Positions 53,033-63,177 of a DNA stretch of 64,000 nucleotides are shown here, piece after piece. This stretch comes from Vibrio nitrifigilis (GTDB lineage: Bacteria > Pseudomonadota > Gammaproteobacteria > Enterobacterales > Vibrionaceae). The stretch lies in assembly GCF_015686695.1 (NCBI RefSeq), contig NZ_JADPMR010000004.1:62001-126000 (forward strand). Reading direction: 5' to 3'. Under the pieces are notes generated by a model. That model saw only the letters and a list, made by a program, of their open reading frames with translations. It made no database searches and was not told the DNA's origin. A program made the position numbers and the translations under genes. Position 1 is the first letter of the stretch, and the number at the start of each line of letters is the position of its first letter.

Positions 53033-54250
53033 CTAGAAATAGTACTCTAGTGTTGCTTTAATAAAATCATCGTAACGAATAGAATAGAGTGAATCGGTTG
53101 GAGTATGATTGCTGCTTGCCCAAGCATCGATATTTAAGCTAAGCGAATTACTTAGCCTAGTGGAGGCTTCTAGCTTGTATAAGCGAATATCACTGTTATC
53201 GAGATCCTGAGTCATACCGAATAGAATTTGACTGCTGGCTTGGTCGTTAAACGATAGGCGCACCGCAGCAAAGAGATCGTTTTGTCCGATTGCGAGTGAG
53301 CTAGGCCCACGTGAATCGTATAGATATTCCGATAAAAGCCCCAAGTCGTAAACGCTATCGCCCACTCCGACGACGGTATATTCAAAGCCACTATCGGTTG
53401 AGGTATAGGTTTGATAGCTATCTTTATAACTGGCTTCTAACTTCCATAGCCAACTGCCTTTGGTGCCTTGTAAGCTAAGTCCGACATGTTTCATTTGTGC
53501 GTAATATGGAATGATGGTTGAACCGACGGCATTTAAATAGGGTTCTCGATCCGTACCTTGCAGATAACTTAACCCCAAATCCCAGTCACCAAGGGTTTTA
53601 GTATAACGGGTGGCGAAATCAATATGATGTTGCTCTGCTGATGATTCGTATTGGGGGTGGTCCGTATCGATAGGAACAATGGTTCTAAGCCGACCATCCT
53701 CCCCTGCAAAAGTACGTTCACGAAAATAGGGTAAAAGATAAAATTCCCCGACTCCCCAGTCTTTTATCGCCGTTAATTGGATCATAGGTTGACCCAGTTT
53801 ATCTTCACCATCAATGGCCTCAACGTAGTCAATTTGGTTAATGACATTTACTAAATGTTCTGCCTCAGTCACGCCCCAAAACACTTTGTTGATGCCCGCC
53901 CTTAGCTCATAGTCTCCCCAATAGTTAAGATAAAACAATTCACGGATATCGAAGTGTGACCGTTCGCTATCCATCTTATCGTAGCGATAAAATGGGGTAA
54001 ACGTGATGCTCGAATGCTGATCTTCAAAATCCCAATAGAGCTCTGGTTGTAATACGATTGAGGGCTGGCCGTTGTCTTGACCATCTTCTCCAGCTTGAAA
54101 AAATTGACGGTACTCTAGATTAATTTGCCCACTGATATCCGGTTTTAATGCCGAGGCCGCAAACACGCTTGGCGTTACTATCAAGCCGCCAAGTAGCAGA
54201 TGGAATAGGGAATGTGGTATTGCTTTTTTCAGCGTCTCACTCATCATCAC
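53033..54250 (-). CDS. Outer-membrane beta-barrel protein
   Basis: About 405 residues. A signal peptide ends near VFAAS, and the start may be any of GTG/ATG/ATG at 54250-54244. The sequence alternates in beta-barrel fashion (ITFTPFYRYDK, YELRAGINKVFWGVTEAEHL) and ends in aromatic LEYYF, the typical outer-membrane sorting end. It is the last gene of the prsR/RND/LolA-like run and overlaps the LolA-like stop by one base. It likely forms the outer-membrane end of an export path. Confidence 0.8.
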   Translation of the reverse strand: MMMSETLKKAIPHSLFHLLLGGLIVTPSVFAASALKPDISGQINLEYRQFFQAGEDGQDNGQPSIVLQPELYWDFEDQHSSITFTPFYRYDKMDSERSHFDIRELFYLNYWGDYELRAGINKVFWGVTEAEHLVNVINQIDYVEAIDGEDKLGQPMIQLTAIKDWGVGEFYLLPYFRERTFAGEDGRLRTIVPIDTDHPQYESSAEQHHIDFATRYTKTLGDWDLGLSYLQGTDREPYLNAVGSTIIPYYAQMKHVGLSLQGTKGSWLWKLEASYKDSYQTYTSTDSGFEYTVVGVGDSVYDLGLLSEYLYDSRGPSSLAIGQNDLFAAVRLSFNDQASSQILFGMTQDLDNSDIRLYKLEASTRLSNSLSLNIDAWASSNHTPTDSLYSIRYDDFIKATLEYYF

Positions 54251-55077
54251 TATCGCATCCGTGTCATAATATTTTTGTTAAAATCTCGTTCTGAAAGGCC
54301 AGTTTTAAAATCGATATTACTGGTTTTTAAGACAGTACTTTTTCCCGTTTGGTGGTTGACCATCTCCAAGGTCAGCGCACGCCAGTAATGATTTAGATAC
54401 TGTTTATAGTCAGTCAGGGTCAGCGTTTTTAACAGCGCTTTTTTACGATCGTAATATTCCGTTTTAATGGGGCGATATTCTGCTTTGTCTATCCATACAA
54501 TGATCTTGGTGTAACCGGACATTTTATCGATAGGGACCTGTTCCACGACGAAGCAGGGCAGCCCATCCACTGATTCGTCTCGTAGGTATCGAAAATGATA
54601 TTTATCTACTTCAAAGGAGCTCAAGTCTTCATAAGAAAACTCACTGCCCATAAATGGGCCTGATTTATTTCTCGAAGAGATACGTTTAACCCGCTTTAAG
54701 GCAGGCAAATATAGCCACTGATCATCATCGCCTTGAATATGTGAGTAAGAAAGAAAGACGGTTCCTTTCACATCAAGAGGTTCATCAAATATGGTTAACC
54801 CTTTATCACCATCGTTTGCGACTTCGAGGGTTTTCATGCGCATAACTCGGCTACTTTGATCGCCCTGAGCGTTTTTTAGAATCATTTGTACATCTGCGGT
54901 GGTGTCTTGCCATCCTTTATCTCGAGCTTTGCGCTCTTTGGCAATCGTGAGCCCCTTATCTTGATCCGCAGCATAAGCAGTACTAAAGCCAAACTGAATG
55001 AGTGCGATAGTACATATTATGGCGGCAACCATGGATTTTGGTTTTACCCAAATCCCTGAAGAGATAAATCGTTTCAT
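54250..55077 (-). CDS. LolA-like outer-membrane lipoprotein-sorting protein
   Basis: The protein has 275 residues and a signal peptide cleaved near AYAAD. The fold is of the LolA/LppX superfamily: MKTLEVANDGDKGLTIFDEP, VKGTVFLSY, DDQWLYLPALKRVKRI and then YEDLSSFEVDKY. This is the LolA-like type usually encoded with MMPL/RND proteins, thought to carry a lipid or lipoprotein across the periplasm. The genes on both sides, RND protein and barrel, fit that. Confidence 0.88.
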   Translation of the reverse strand: MKRFISSGIWVKPKSMVAAIICTIALIQFGFSTAYAADQDKGLTIAKERKARDKGWQDTTADVQMILKNAQGDQSSRVMRMKTLEVANDGDKGLTIFDEPLDVKGTVFLSYSHIQGDDDQWLYLPALKRVKRISSRNKSGPFMGSEFSYEDLSSFEVDKYHFRYLRDESVDGLPCFVVEQVPIDKMSGYTKIIVWIDKAEYRPIKTEYYDRKKALLKTLTLTDYKQYLNHYWRALTLEMVNHQTGKSTVLKTSNIDFKTGLSERDFNKNIMTRMR

Positions 55078-55124
55078 TGCAGACTCCTTAAATGACAGAT
55101 TCTCTATGCAAAAAAGAGAGGAGC

Positions 55125-57488
55125 TTATTCTTGCAGTTGATCTTGATTGATCATGGGCTCCGACTGCTCTTTTTTATCAAAGAACATGAGGCAGCTTGGT
55201 AAAAAGACGAAATCAATAACTAACGCGATGAAAATAATCATGCTACTGAGTTTGCCCATGTCTGAATTTAGGCGGAATGTCGACAAAGTTAACACGCAGA
55301 ATCCCGCAATTAAGACCACACTGGTGACCCATAATGCTCGCCCGACATTATGGAAGGAATAACGCACAGCATCTTGTGCAGACATGCCTTGCTTACGAGC
55401 AACTTGGTATTTCGTTAAAAAGTGTACACAGTCGTCAACCACAATACCTAGAGTTAGAGATGCCACTACAGAGAGTGCTAGGTTTATTTCTCCGGACAGC
55501 AAAGCCCATATACCAAACCCAATCACGGCCGGTGCCATATTGGGAATGATACTGTAAAGACCAAGTTTGAAAGACCGTAACGCCAGCACCAGTAATCCTG
55601 AAATCATGATTAGACTGATGGGTAAGGATATCAGCATACTACGCATGTTTTTGGATCCGATATGAGCGAACATCAGTGATGGGCTGGACTGAGTAATACT
55701 TTTCACTTTTCCGCCAAGGTTATGATCTTCAAACCAATGGTTAATCCGGCTTTCCAGCGCAATAAATTTGTGACTGCCTAAGTTTTCAGTTGTGATCTGA
55801 ACTTTTAAAGCGGATTTAGCAATATTAATCTGATTATTGAGATCTAACCCATAGGGTAACGACATCTCATACATCAATAAATATTGCGCGGAAAGCTGGC
55901 GATTGGTGGGGAGGCGATAATAAGTTTGATTATCCGCATGCATGTTCTGGTTTAACCGTTTGAGAATGTCGGTGAGTGACGCGACATGGTCTACCTCAGG
56001 TTGTTCTCGTAACCAATGAGTGAAGTTTTCTACTGTTTTAAGGTATTGAGGATCAACAATGCCTTGGTCTTCTCCTGAGTCGATCACGACACTGATCGTT
56101 CCCATCCCGCTAATATGTTCTTGCATGTAATCAGCAACAGTGCGGAAGTCACTGCCTTTATTAAAGTATTTTACCGAATCATCATTAATGGTATTGAGTG
56201 GAATTAAGGCCGCACCAGCGATGATGACTAACGTAGAAGAAATCAGTAGAAAGTGACGGTATTTAATGATGGCATCTGCAATTGAATCTATGATAGCGGT
56301 ACTTTGCTGGGTCGGTTTCGCTGGAATTTTAATGGGCAGTAATTGCAATAATATCGGTAGTAGTACAAGTGACAGTAAGCACGCAATCATGACGCCGATA
56401 GCCGCCAAGTTACCAAATGTTCTGAGCACTGGAGAGTCAGACATGTTCATCATGAAGAAGCCGACCGCTGTTGTCACCGAAGTGATGATAACGGGCATAA
56501 CATCCATTTTTAAACTGTGAATGATGGCCGCGGATTTACTCTCTCCCTGCTGCATTTGGTGGCGCATCGTAGCAATAATATGGACACAATCGGCAACAGA
56601 TAAGGTTAGGATCAAGGTAGGTATATTAACGGTAGCAACGTTGATTGAAAGTCCAAGCCAGCCAGAGAGACCTACTGTCGATAGGACAGCGGTAATGATG
56701 ACAATTAATGTAGCGAACACGCTTAGCGTCGAACGCAATAAAATAATCAGTACCGCCAAAATGACCAAAAACATCCCCGGAACTAGGTGCGTAATATCCT
56801 GCTGTGCTGATTGCATCAGCGCATAATTCATCGCCACCAATCCGGCTTTATAGAAATGCACATCGGGGTTGTCTTGCTCATATTTGCTGAGCATTTTCGT
56901 TACGTAATCGTATGTTTCTGCAATTTCAACGGTTTTGTCTTTTTCTGGTAATTGCACTGTGATGTTAACTACGGCTAAGTCCCCTTTCTTAGAGACTATC
57001 GCGTTGCGTGTTTCTGGGGTATTAAGGGCCACTTGCCGTATTTTAGTTATGGCTTGGGCGGTTAATACAAGATCGTTGGGCACTAAATCTCGCACCGCTA
57101 AATCGTCGCCATCCGCCTCAGTGTGTTGATAATTCGTGATGGAATCAACTCGGCTCGAGTAGGGAGTCTGCCATGCGTCGTCAGTAATATTTTTAATTAA
57201 GGTGAGTGTTTCAGGGGTAAACACATCGCCGTTTTTAGGCGCAATAAGAATGGCCAGATTATCAGTTTTTGCAAATTCTGCTTGGATTCGATCAAAGGCT
57301 TTTAACTGTGCGTTACCTTTATCGAAAAAGATATTGTAATCCCCTCTAAACTGCAGATCTTTAATGCCAATAGAGGCAATAACGATGAAAACCAAAACGA
57401 TGCAAAGAGAAGTAATAGGTGCATGCACAATATGGCGTAACCATATATCAGGTTGTGATAACCGGCTTTTCTCATTTTGATTCATCAT
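55125..57488 (-). CDS. RND/MMPL-family membrane transporter
   Basis: The protein has 787 residues and two six-helix halves, each with a large periplasmic loop (first helix IVFIVIASIGIKDL). It has the family segments NIPTLILTLSVADCVHIIAT and VASLTLGIVVDDCVHFLTKY with paired aspartates for proton transfer. MMPL-type proteins move lipids or lipid-linked compounds. It is 60 bp after prsR and continues into the LolA-like and barrel genes, so it is likely under the PrsR transcript. Confidence 0.9.
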   Translation of the reverse strand: MMNQNEKSRLSQPDIWLRHIVHAPITSLCIVLVFIVIASIGIKDLQFRGDYNIFFDKGNAQLKAFDRIQAEFAKTDNLAILIAPKNGDVFTPETLTLIKNITDDAWQTPYSSRVDSITNYQHTEADGDDLAVRDLVPNDLVLTAQAITKIRQVALNTPETRNAIVSKKGDLAVVNITVQLPEKDKTVEIAETYDYVTKMLSKYEQDNPDVHFYKAGLVAMNYALMQSAQQDITHLVPGMFLVILAVLIILLRSTLSVFATLIVIITAVLSTVGLSGWLGLSINVATVNIPTLILTLSVADCVHIIATMRHQMQQGESKSAAIIHSLKMDVMPVIITSVTTAVGFFMMNMSDSPVLRTFGNLAAIGVMIACLLSLVLLPILLQLLPIKIPAKPTQQSTAIIDSIADAIIKYRHFLLISSTLVIIAGAALIPLNTINDDSVKYFNKGSDFRTVADYMQEHISGMGTISVVIDSGEDQGIVDPQYLKTVENFTHWLREQPEVDHVASLTDILKRLNQNMHADNQTYYRLPTNRQLSAQYLLMYEMSLPYGLDLNNQINIAKSALKVQITTENLGSHKFIALESRINHWFEDHNLGGKVKSITQSSPSLMFAHIGSKNMRSMLISLPISLIMISGLLVLALRSFKLGLYSIIPNMAPAVIGFGIWALLSGEINLALSVVASLTLGIVVDDCVHFLTKYQVARKQGMSAQDAVRYSFHNVGRALWVTSVVLIAGFCVLTLSTFRLNSDMGKLSSMIIFIALVIDFVFLPSCLMFFDKKEQSEPMINQDQLQE

Positions 57489-57548
57489 TAACCTCTAGTA
57501 ATTCGTCCTCCAGACTCAATAACAATGGTCAACTCACTACGATCATAG

Positions 57549-58895
57549 CTATTTACGCAAAGAAAACTTCTCCATCAGTGCATACAAAGTAGGGCGAGTA
57601 ATACCTAGTAGCCCAGCGGTATTAGACATATTGCCGTCACTGATTGACAACGCTCGCGTCACCGCTTGTTTTTCAGCAACTTCGCGAACGTGTTTTAAGT
57701 TGATTTCCAGCGCAGCAGATTCTTCATCGACAGGTAGTGCTAGATCTTGCACGGTGATGTTTTTGCCATCGGCCATAATACAAGCGCTTTTGACGCGGTT
57801 TTGTAACTCACGAACATTTCCTGGCCATGGATACTGAATCAGAGCTTGAATTGCTTCTTCGGTAAATCCATTGATCTGTTTACCGATTTGTTGACAGTTG
57901 GTTTGTAGTACGGAACGAGCAATAAGAATAATGTCTTCACCACGCTCTTTTAAGGGTGGTATATTAATGGTCATTTCGCTAATACGGTAAAAAAGATCTT
58001 CACGAAATGCTTTTTCAGCCACCATTTCTTGAAGGTTTTGATGGGTAGCACAAACGATGCGTACATCCACTGGAATATCTTGTCTACCACCGATACGTGT
58101 CACCACTTTTTCTTGTAAGAAACGGAGTATTTTGGCTTGTAAGGGATAAGGCATATCACCAATTTCATCCAAAAATAACGTGCCACCTTGGGCGCACTCA
58201 ACTTTCCCTTTCGTGGTTTTAACTGCGCCAGTGAAGGCGCCACGTTCATAGCCAAACAGTTCACTTTCAAGCAAAGTTTCAGGAATCGATGCACAGTTAA
58301 TGGCGACAAATGGGTGATCTTTGCGCTGACTTGAATCGTGAATGGCATGGGCAAGCACTTCTTTGCCTGTCCCACTTTCCCCAAGCAATAAAGTGCTCAC
58401 ATCGGTAGGGGCAATGCGTTCGATTAGTTCACAAACACGCTGTACTTCAGGGCTGTGGCCGATGAAACCATTGTGGTTAAGCGAATGCTTTTTTAAATGT
58501 TCATTTTCTAGTTCAAGATTCGCCATGACAAAGGCACGACTGAGCATCACAGAGAGAATTTGGTGATCAATGGGTTTTTGATAGAAATCATGAGCTCCCA
58601 TATCAACAGCTCGTAGGGCGTGATCTTTTTGATCGTTACCGGTAATGACTATGATTTTGGCTTTAGGCGCTAACGCTAGGATCTCTTTTAAAGTTGCAAA
58701 GCCTTCACTGGCATTATCGGCATCAGGAGGTAATCCTAGATCTAGGGTGATCACCTTAGGTTCGTGACGACGTAACGCATTAATCGCTGTTGCTCTATCC
58801 CCAACAGTGACGATGTCATACTCGGGGAACGCCCATTTTAATTGTTTTTGAATGCCACGATCATCTTCAATAATCAGTAGTGTTTCCCTTTCCAT
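57549..58895 (-). CDS. prsR: PEP-CTERM system sigma54 response regulator
   Basis: The protein has 448 residues. The receiver domain (1-120; phospho-acceptor D in LDLGLPPD) is followed by AAA+ with LLGESGTGKEVLAHAI, RGAFTGA and GTLFLDEIGDMPYP, and a Fis-type HTH (GNMSNTAGLLGITRPTLYAL). This is the PrsR regulator of exosortase/PEP-CTERM systems, which acts at sigma54 promoters. Its kinase PrsK is encoded upstream on the same strand, 503 bp away. The likely targets include the PEP-CTERM gene at 61801, whose promoter is a near-perfect -24/-12 element. Confidence 0.93.
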   Translation of the reverse strand: MERETLLIIEDDRGIQKQLKWAFPEYDIVTVGDRATAINALRRHEPKVITLDLGLPPDADNASEGFATLKEILALAPKAKIIVITGNDQKDHALRAVDMGAHDFYQKPIDHQILSVMLSRAFVMANLELENEHLKKHSLNHNGFIGHSPEVQRVCELIERIAPTDVSTLLLGESGTGKEVLAHAIHDSSQRKDHPFVAINCASIPETLLESELFGYERGAFTGAVKTTKGKVECAQGGTLFLDEIGDMPYPLQAKILRFLQEKVVTRIGGRQDIPVDVRIVCATHQNLQEMVAEKAFREDLFYRISEMTINIPPLKERGEDIILIARSVLQTNCQQIGKQINGFTEEAIQALIQYPWPGNVRELQNRVKSACIMADGKNITVQDLALPVDEESAALEINLKHVREVAEKQAVTRALSISDGNMSNTAGLLGITRPTLYALMEKFSLRK

Positions 58896-59398
58896 TACGT
58901 ATAGCGCCTTTTCCTTTGAACGGTTACAAACGGTACTTGTTATGCATTCGCTAACAACTCGCTAGGGATACACAAACGCTTCTGGCTGTGTATTTCTTGT
59001 GATCATGTATGCCCGACAAAAAGGGCTACCTTGTTAAAGTTCTATTGATAAAATAAATTTTAATAAGGTAACTCTTGTGATTACCGAATGATGTTATCCG
59101 TTATTACAGTATTAATTATATGCCTATGATTAAGGTTTTAATGCGTTGATTGAGAGCAGAAATGAGAAAAATGTTAAATCGGATGAGTTGCTACCCAATT
59201 TATATATAACGGTATCAATCACGCATATGTATAATTTTGTCTAAATGCTAAGTTACTAATTTAATTATATTGAATAGGCTATATCGTCCTTATTAAAAAT
59301 AGAAGAGAACGGAAAAATTTCCTGCCTAATTCACGGTATATTCTTAAAGTTAAGACACCAAGCGCAGCGGTTCATTGAGTATGGTGTTTCTTTTTGCT
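58896..59398. other. Gap between prsK and prsR
   Basis: AT-rich, 503 bp, no ORF. I searched it for a minus-strand GG-N10-GC element and found none, so prsR seems to use another sigma factor. An ACACCA/TGGTGT hairpin near 59357-59393 may weakly end prsK. Confidence 0.4.
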
Positions 59399-61444
59399 TT
59401 ACATCGTTTGTACGGTAAATGGAATGTGTAAAACAAACTGTGATCCTTCACCTAGGGTTGAATCAACCTGAATATACCCACCAAGTTGTTCAATAAATTT
59501 TTTGGCATCGTAAGCGCCAATGCCCATACCTGAATTGCCTTTTGTCGTATCGAAAGGCTTAAACAAACGTTTCTCGATAAACTCTTCACTCATTCCCGAG
59601 CCGTTATCTGCAATTTTAATCAAATAGTGGTTGTTCTCTAGAGCGGTTGTCACCTGAACGAAACCGTCGGACTTAGTCGCCTCTTGTGCATTTTGTATTA
59701 AATGGATCAACATATTGCGAAATCGCTCTTGATCGGTATTGAGAGTAAAGGACTGCGTAGTGTCTGAATGGTAAATAGGTTGGGGTTGCGACGTCTGACA
59801 TTCCACACAGCAATCTTGTATAACATCTTCGACGGAGAACGTTTTATCCACTTGGGTAGAGGTTTCTTTTTTACGAAGGTGCTCAACCACTTTACTGAGA
59901 CGTTCCACCGCGGAATCAACGGTATCAAAGGCATCATCAATAAACTCAGGATTGTCTCTATGACGTTGAGCATTTTGCGAAAGTAACTGTAATTGAGCCA
60001 GAATGTTTTTTAAATCATGAGCGAGAAAGGCAGACATTCGGTTAAATGTGTCGAATTGCTGATTCTCGGCCAAAATTTGATTGGTTAGATACAAATTCAA
60101 ATAAACAGATAACTGTTTACTAATCGCAAACATGAGGTCGCGATCTTCCCAATTGAGCGAGTGGGTTGTATTTGGATGAGAAATAAAACAGACGTGACTA
60201 TTGCCATTGTGATTAATGATAGGAACGACATAATCGAAGGTTTCAATTTGTTCGGCGAGGGTTTCATCGTAGCTGAATGGATCTTGGCTGTGACCATTCG
60301 CGAGTTGTTTGATATCAATTATCCATGCATGTTCAATCGATGCCTTGGCCAAAGGCACTAAAAGGTCATCCGCTTCAGGGTACCCCTGTTTTAGATTATA
60401 GAGTGTTTTATTGCTCAATTTATCGTTTGCGACCGTCGCTAATAAGCCTGCATCGCAATCGAAAGGCTGAATTATGGCGCTGAGTGCAATTTGAAAGGGT
60501 TCATTGACGTTTTGCTCCAAAATAGCAGCGAACTTCATCCATTCTTCACGGTATTCATATTTGTTTGCGTAAAAGTGCTTGGTAATAAAAACCTTCAGTT
60601 TTCGCCTGAGAGATTCTGACGTAAATAGACTGGCGAGAAGCAGTACACTGAGGGCAAAGAATACGTTCTGAGCAACACTTCCCCAGTTTTCGCCAAGGTA
60701 GCGGATGTAATATCCCGCGATTGCCATGACCAGTAAATAAATACCAGCAATGGTGAGTAGTGTACTGCTGTATACCACTTCCCGAGAGACGTAAATTCGA
60801 GTTGACCAGTTTTTGACTCGTCGTGCTGTCATAGTAATTAATGGAATAGTGACAATAGCGACCCAACCGCGAGCCAAAAAGAATAGGCTATCGACACGAT
60901 TTGTAAGAGCGCCATTTGCATACAATGCAAAGTCGTAGGCGAAAGTCATTCCTAAACCCAAGGTGATAGGTTTGATTGCCCAGCGGTCTTGCTTGTCTGT
61001 GCGGCGATAGAGTTGTTCGATAAACCATAGTCCAACCGCTGATTGCGCAAGGTGAATCAACAAAAGATAACGGTTAGGTAGCCAGTAGGTAGTGACAGTG
61101 CTGATTTCTACGATGATGAGTAAAACGAATACAGGCAGAGTTCGTCTTACAAAATGATCTTTGCTAAGAAATTCTCGCAATGTTTTTTGATCACTTAGAG
61201 TGCCGATAATGAGTAATAACCAACCGGCATTACGCAGTGTCTCGATAGGCAATAGCAGTTTACCTGCACTGGGATATATTGCTAAAGCGGCGGTCAGTGA
61301 CCATATTGCACTTAATAATGAGGAAATTAATAATAATGATCGTTGCAGAGTCTTTTGTTTCGTTGTTAATAACAGAATAAACAAAAAGAAAAATCCCAAA
61401 GCAACAATGCCATATCCTGCAGAATTCAATAATAAATCCGACAT
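59399..61444 (-). CDS. prsK: PEP-CTERM system histidine kinase
   Basis: The protein has 681 residues. About eight membrane helices occupy the first 290 residues, followed by a GAF-like region (about 300-450) and the kinase core: H box AFLAHDLKNILAQLQLL, N box LIHLIQNAQEAT, and ATP lid IADNGSGMSEEF and GMGIGAYDAKKF. This layout, multi-pass membrane half plus GAF plus HATPase, is that of PrsK. It should sense an envelope or exopolysaccharide cue and phosphorylate PrsR. Confidence 0.92.
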   Translation of the reverse strand: MSDLLLNSAGYGIVALGFFFLFILLLTTKQKTLQRSLLLISSLLSAIWSLTAALAIYPSAGKLLLPIETLRNAGWLLLIIGTLSDQKTLREFLSKDHFVRRTLPVFVLLIIVEISTVTTYWLPNRYLLLIHLAQSAVGLWFIEQLYRRTDKQDRWAIKPITLGLGMTFAYDFALYANGALTNRVDSLFFLARGWVAIVTIPLITMTARRVKNWSTRIYVSREVVYSSTLLTIAGIYLLVMAIAGYYIRYLGENWGSVAQNVFFALSVLLLASLFTSESLRRKLKVFITKHFYANKYEYREEWMKFAAILEQNVNEPFQIALSAIIQPFDCDAGLLATVANDKLSNKTLYNLKQGYPEADDLLVPLAKASIEHAWIIDIKQLANGHSQDPFSYDETLAEQIETFDYVVPIINHNGNSHVCFISHPNTTHSLNWEDRDLMFAISKQLSVYLNLYLTNQILAENQQFDTFNRMSAFLAHDLKNILAQLQLLSQNAQRHRDNPEFIDDAFDTVDSAVERLSKVVEHLRKKETSTQVDKTFSVEDVIQDCCVECQTSQPQPIYHSDTTQSFTLNTDQERFRNMLIHLIQNAQEATKSDGFVQVTTALENNHYLIKIADNGSGMSEEFIEKRLFKPFDTTKGNSGMGIGAYDAKKFIEQLGGYIQVDSTLGEGSQFVLHIPFTVQTM

Positions 61445-61721
61445 AATTTCCTATTAAATATCCGATGCAACCCAGTCGCTAACTATGACTTAGGTCTAGA
61501 TTAGATTGTGATGATTTACTTTAACGCTTTGGCCACTAATAGCCAAACGACTTCGCTGCTCAATGTGCGTTAAGCGTTATTTGTGAGGAAATCAGCCTGC
61601 ATTTATTGGTTTCTACTCGGTATGAAGAGCTCTGCAATTTAGAGCCTTAACTATGATTGGATGCATATTCGATGAACCAGTACCTAGAATTGTTTAAGCA
61701 TATTTGTTTGTCATAAATAAA
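61445..61721. other. Gap upstream of prsK
   Basis: No ORF is seen. It should contain the prsK promoter, which I could not assign. No sigma54 element is found on the prsK strand. Confidence 0.4.
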
Positions 61722-61754
61722 AAATCCCAGCTCCTAAAGAAGGCGCTGGGATTT
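61722..61754 (-). terminator. Terminator of the first PEP-CTERM gene
   Basis: A 10-bp stem (AAATCCCAGC / GCTGGGATTT) with a 13-nt loop, followed on the minus strand by T6 and more AT bases. Confidence 0.85.
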
Positions 61755-61800
61755 ATAGCGGTAATCAAAAACCTAATTCGCTAACCAACTGCGTGTATGG

Positions 61801-62718
61801 TTATAGTTCCATCTGCTTTTTGTTACTGCGACGTTGGAATCCAGCTAAGCCTATAAATGCGAGACCCATTAGAGATAACATACCTGGTTCTGGTACTCTA
61901 CTAGCCAAATCGACAGTGCCGGTATTACTAACGCCGTAAGCATAACCACCATCTGCTATTGCTTGTGATAATTTTAATGTGGTCGTACCAGAGTTACCAT
62001 TCAAATAGTCATCAATGTCTTCACCTGAATAGTTTTCAATAGCTTCGGCATAGCTATCATAGACGCTACTAGGGAAGCCAACTGTGGTGATAACATCAAA
62101 GTAATAAGCTTCGTAATCAACAGACGAAATAAGATCTGCTAAATCAACCCATTCACCGTCGACTTCGACATAGAAGTAGCCTTCAGCAACGTCGGAAATC
62201 GATAATGTTAACGAAATTTGTCCGACAGTTAGATTGCCATCAGCATCTAGGGATAGCAAAGAACTGCCGTCCACAACAGTTAAACTCAGAATGACCTCTC
62301 CATCAGAGTTGTACCAATTCATTGTTGAACCATCAAAATATGCTGTAGAGTACGTATATGTGTCGCCTGAACTTGTAGTTGATGAAACCGTGTTGTTTAA
62401 ATAACCGGTTAAAGTATTAACTGTATATATACCATCTACTGATGTATCAGTTGCTGTTAAATACGTATAGTCAGTGAAAGTATCACCATCACTGAGAGTG
62501 CCATTACTGTCTGCGTCTGTAAGATGAACGATACTGTAACCAAAGAAATTTAGGGTATCGATATCGGTTAATGAACCGTCATCAATCACACCATCTCCAT
62601 CAGAATCAATCGCCCAGTTAAGACTCGATAAAGAGAAGGAACCAGCATAAGCTTGACTAGAAACGAGTACTACCAAGCAGAGCATTATGAGTTTTCCCAT
62701 ATTATGTAATGCTTTCAT
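61801..62718 (-). CDS. PEP-CTERM sorting-signal protein with calcium-type loops
   Basis: About 305 residues from ATG 62718 (MKALHNMGKLIMLCLVVLVS, AAAGG upstream); the longer frame to 62784 starts before the predicted transcription start and is rejected. The signal peptide ends at AYA-GSFS. The mature N-terminus carries Asp-rich loops (DSDGDGVIDDG, DADSNGTLSDGD) like EF-hand or thrombospondin-3 calcium sites. Then comes a Thr/Ser-rich beta body (IYTVNTLTGYLNNTV). The C-terminus has VPEPGMLSLMGLAFIGLAGF and then QRR: the PEP motif, membrane helix and basic tail that exosortase removes. The mature protein would be released or fixed to the surface. Confidence 0.93.
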   Translation of the reverse strand: MKALHNMGKLIMLCLVVLVSSQAYAGSFSLSSLNWAIDSDGDGVIDDGSLTDIDTLNFFGYSIVHLTDADSNGTLSDGDTFTDYTYLTATDTSVDGIYTVNTLTGYLNNTVSSTTSSGDTYTYSTAYFDGSTMNWYNSDGEVILSLTVVDGSSLLSLDADGNLTVGQISLTLSISDVAEGYFYVEVDGEWVDLADLISSVDYEAYYFDVITTVGFPSSVYDSYAEAIENYSGEDIDDYLNGNSGTTTLKLSQAIADGGYAYGVSNTGTVDLASRVPEPGMLSLMGLAFIGLAGFQRRSNKKQMEL

Positions 62719-62767
62719 ATTATTTACCTTTGTCCATGATGAGGTTTTTGTTACCGCTCTAATACGA

Positions 62768-62783
62768 AGCATTAATGATGCCA
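62768..62783 (-). promoter_or_regulatory. Sigma54 promoter of the PEP-CTERM gene
   Basis: On the minus strand the sequence is TGGCATCATTAATGCT. GG and GC are at exact spacing and TGGCA matches fully. Transcription would start near 62757, 40 bp before the ATG. PrsR, a sigma54 activator encoded nearby, is the natural partner. Confidence 0.75.
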
Positions 62784-63104
62784 TATTTTTTATTATATAT
62801 TTTTCAATAAGTTAAATTAAAATTAGTGAGATTGGACGAGGAGGGGAACGTTAGACTGTATAGATGTTTGACATGGTTGCATATAAATATAAATATGACT
62901 ATTAGTTTATATTCAATAAGTTGTACTTATTATCTTGTTATTATGAGATTATTATCATAATAAGATATTGAATAAAAACGATATTTAATTATTTTGATAT
63001 CGAGATGAATGTAAATTATCCTGACACTGGTTAAGTAGGATTAATTTAACCTATTGAAATTAAAAATTTAAATAAAGATAAGTAAGGGGGAAGGGATTAA
63101 AATA
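62784..63104. other. Upstream region of the first PEP-CTERM gene
   Basis: No ORF is seen. AT-rich, with a TTATCTTGTTATTATGAGATTA-type dyad around 62930-62965. It should contain the activator sites for the sigma54 promoter. Confidence 0.35.
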
Positions 63105-63143
63105 GATGCCACTTCCAAAGATTTCTCTCGTGTCAGTGACATC
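63105..63143 (-). terminator. Possible terminator of the second PEP-CTERM gene
   Basis: A 9-bp stem with one G-T pair (GATGCCACT / AGTGACATC on the plus strand) and a 21-nt loop, followed on the minus strand by TATTTTAA. The loop is long. Confidence 0.4.
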
Positions 63144-63177
63144 ATTATTTAGATATAAAGTCAGAGTGATAAATGGC

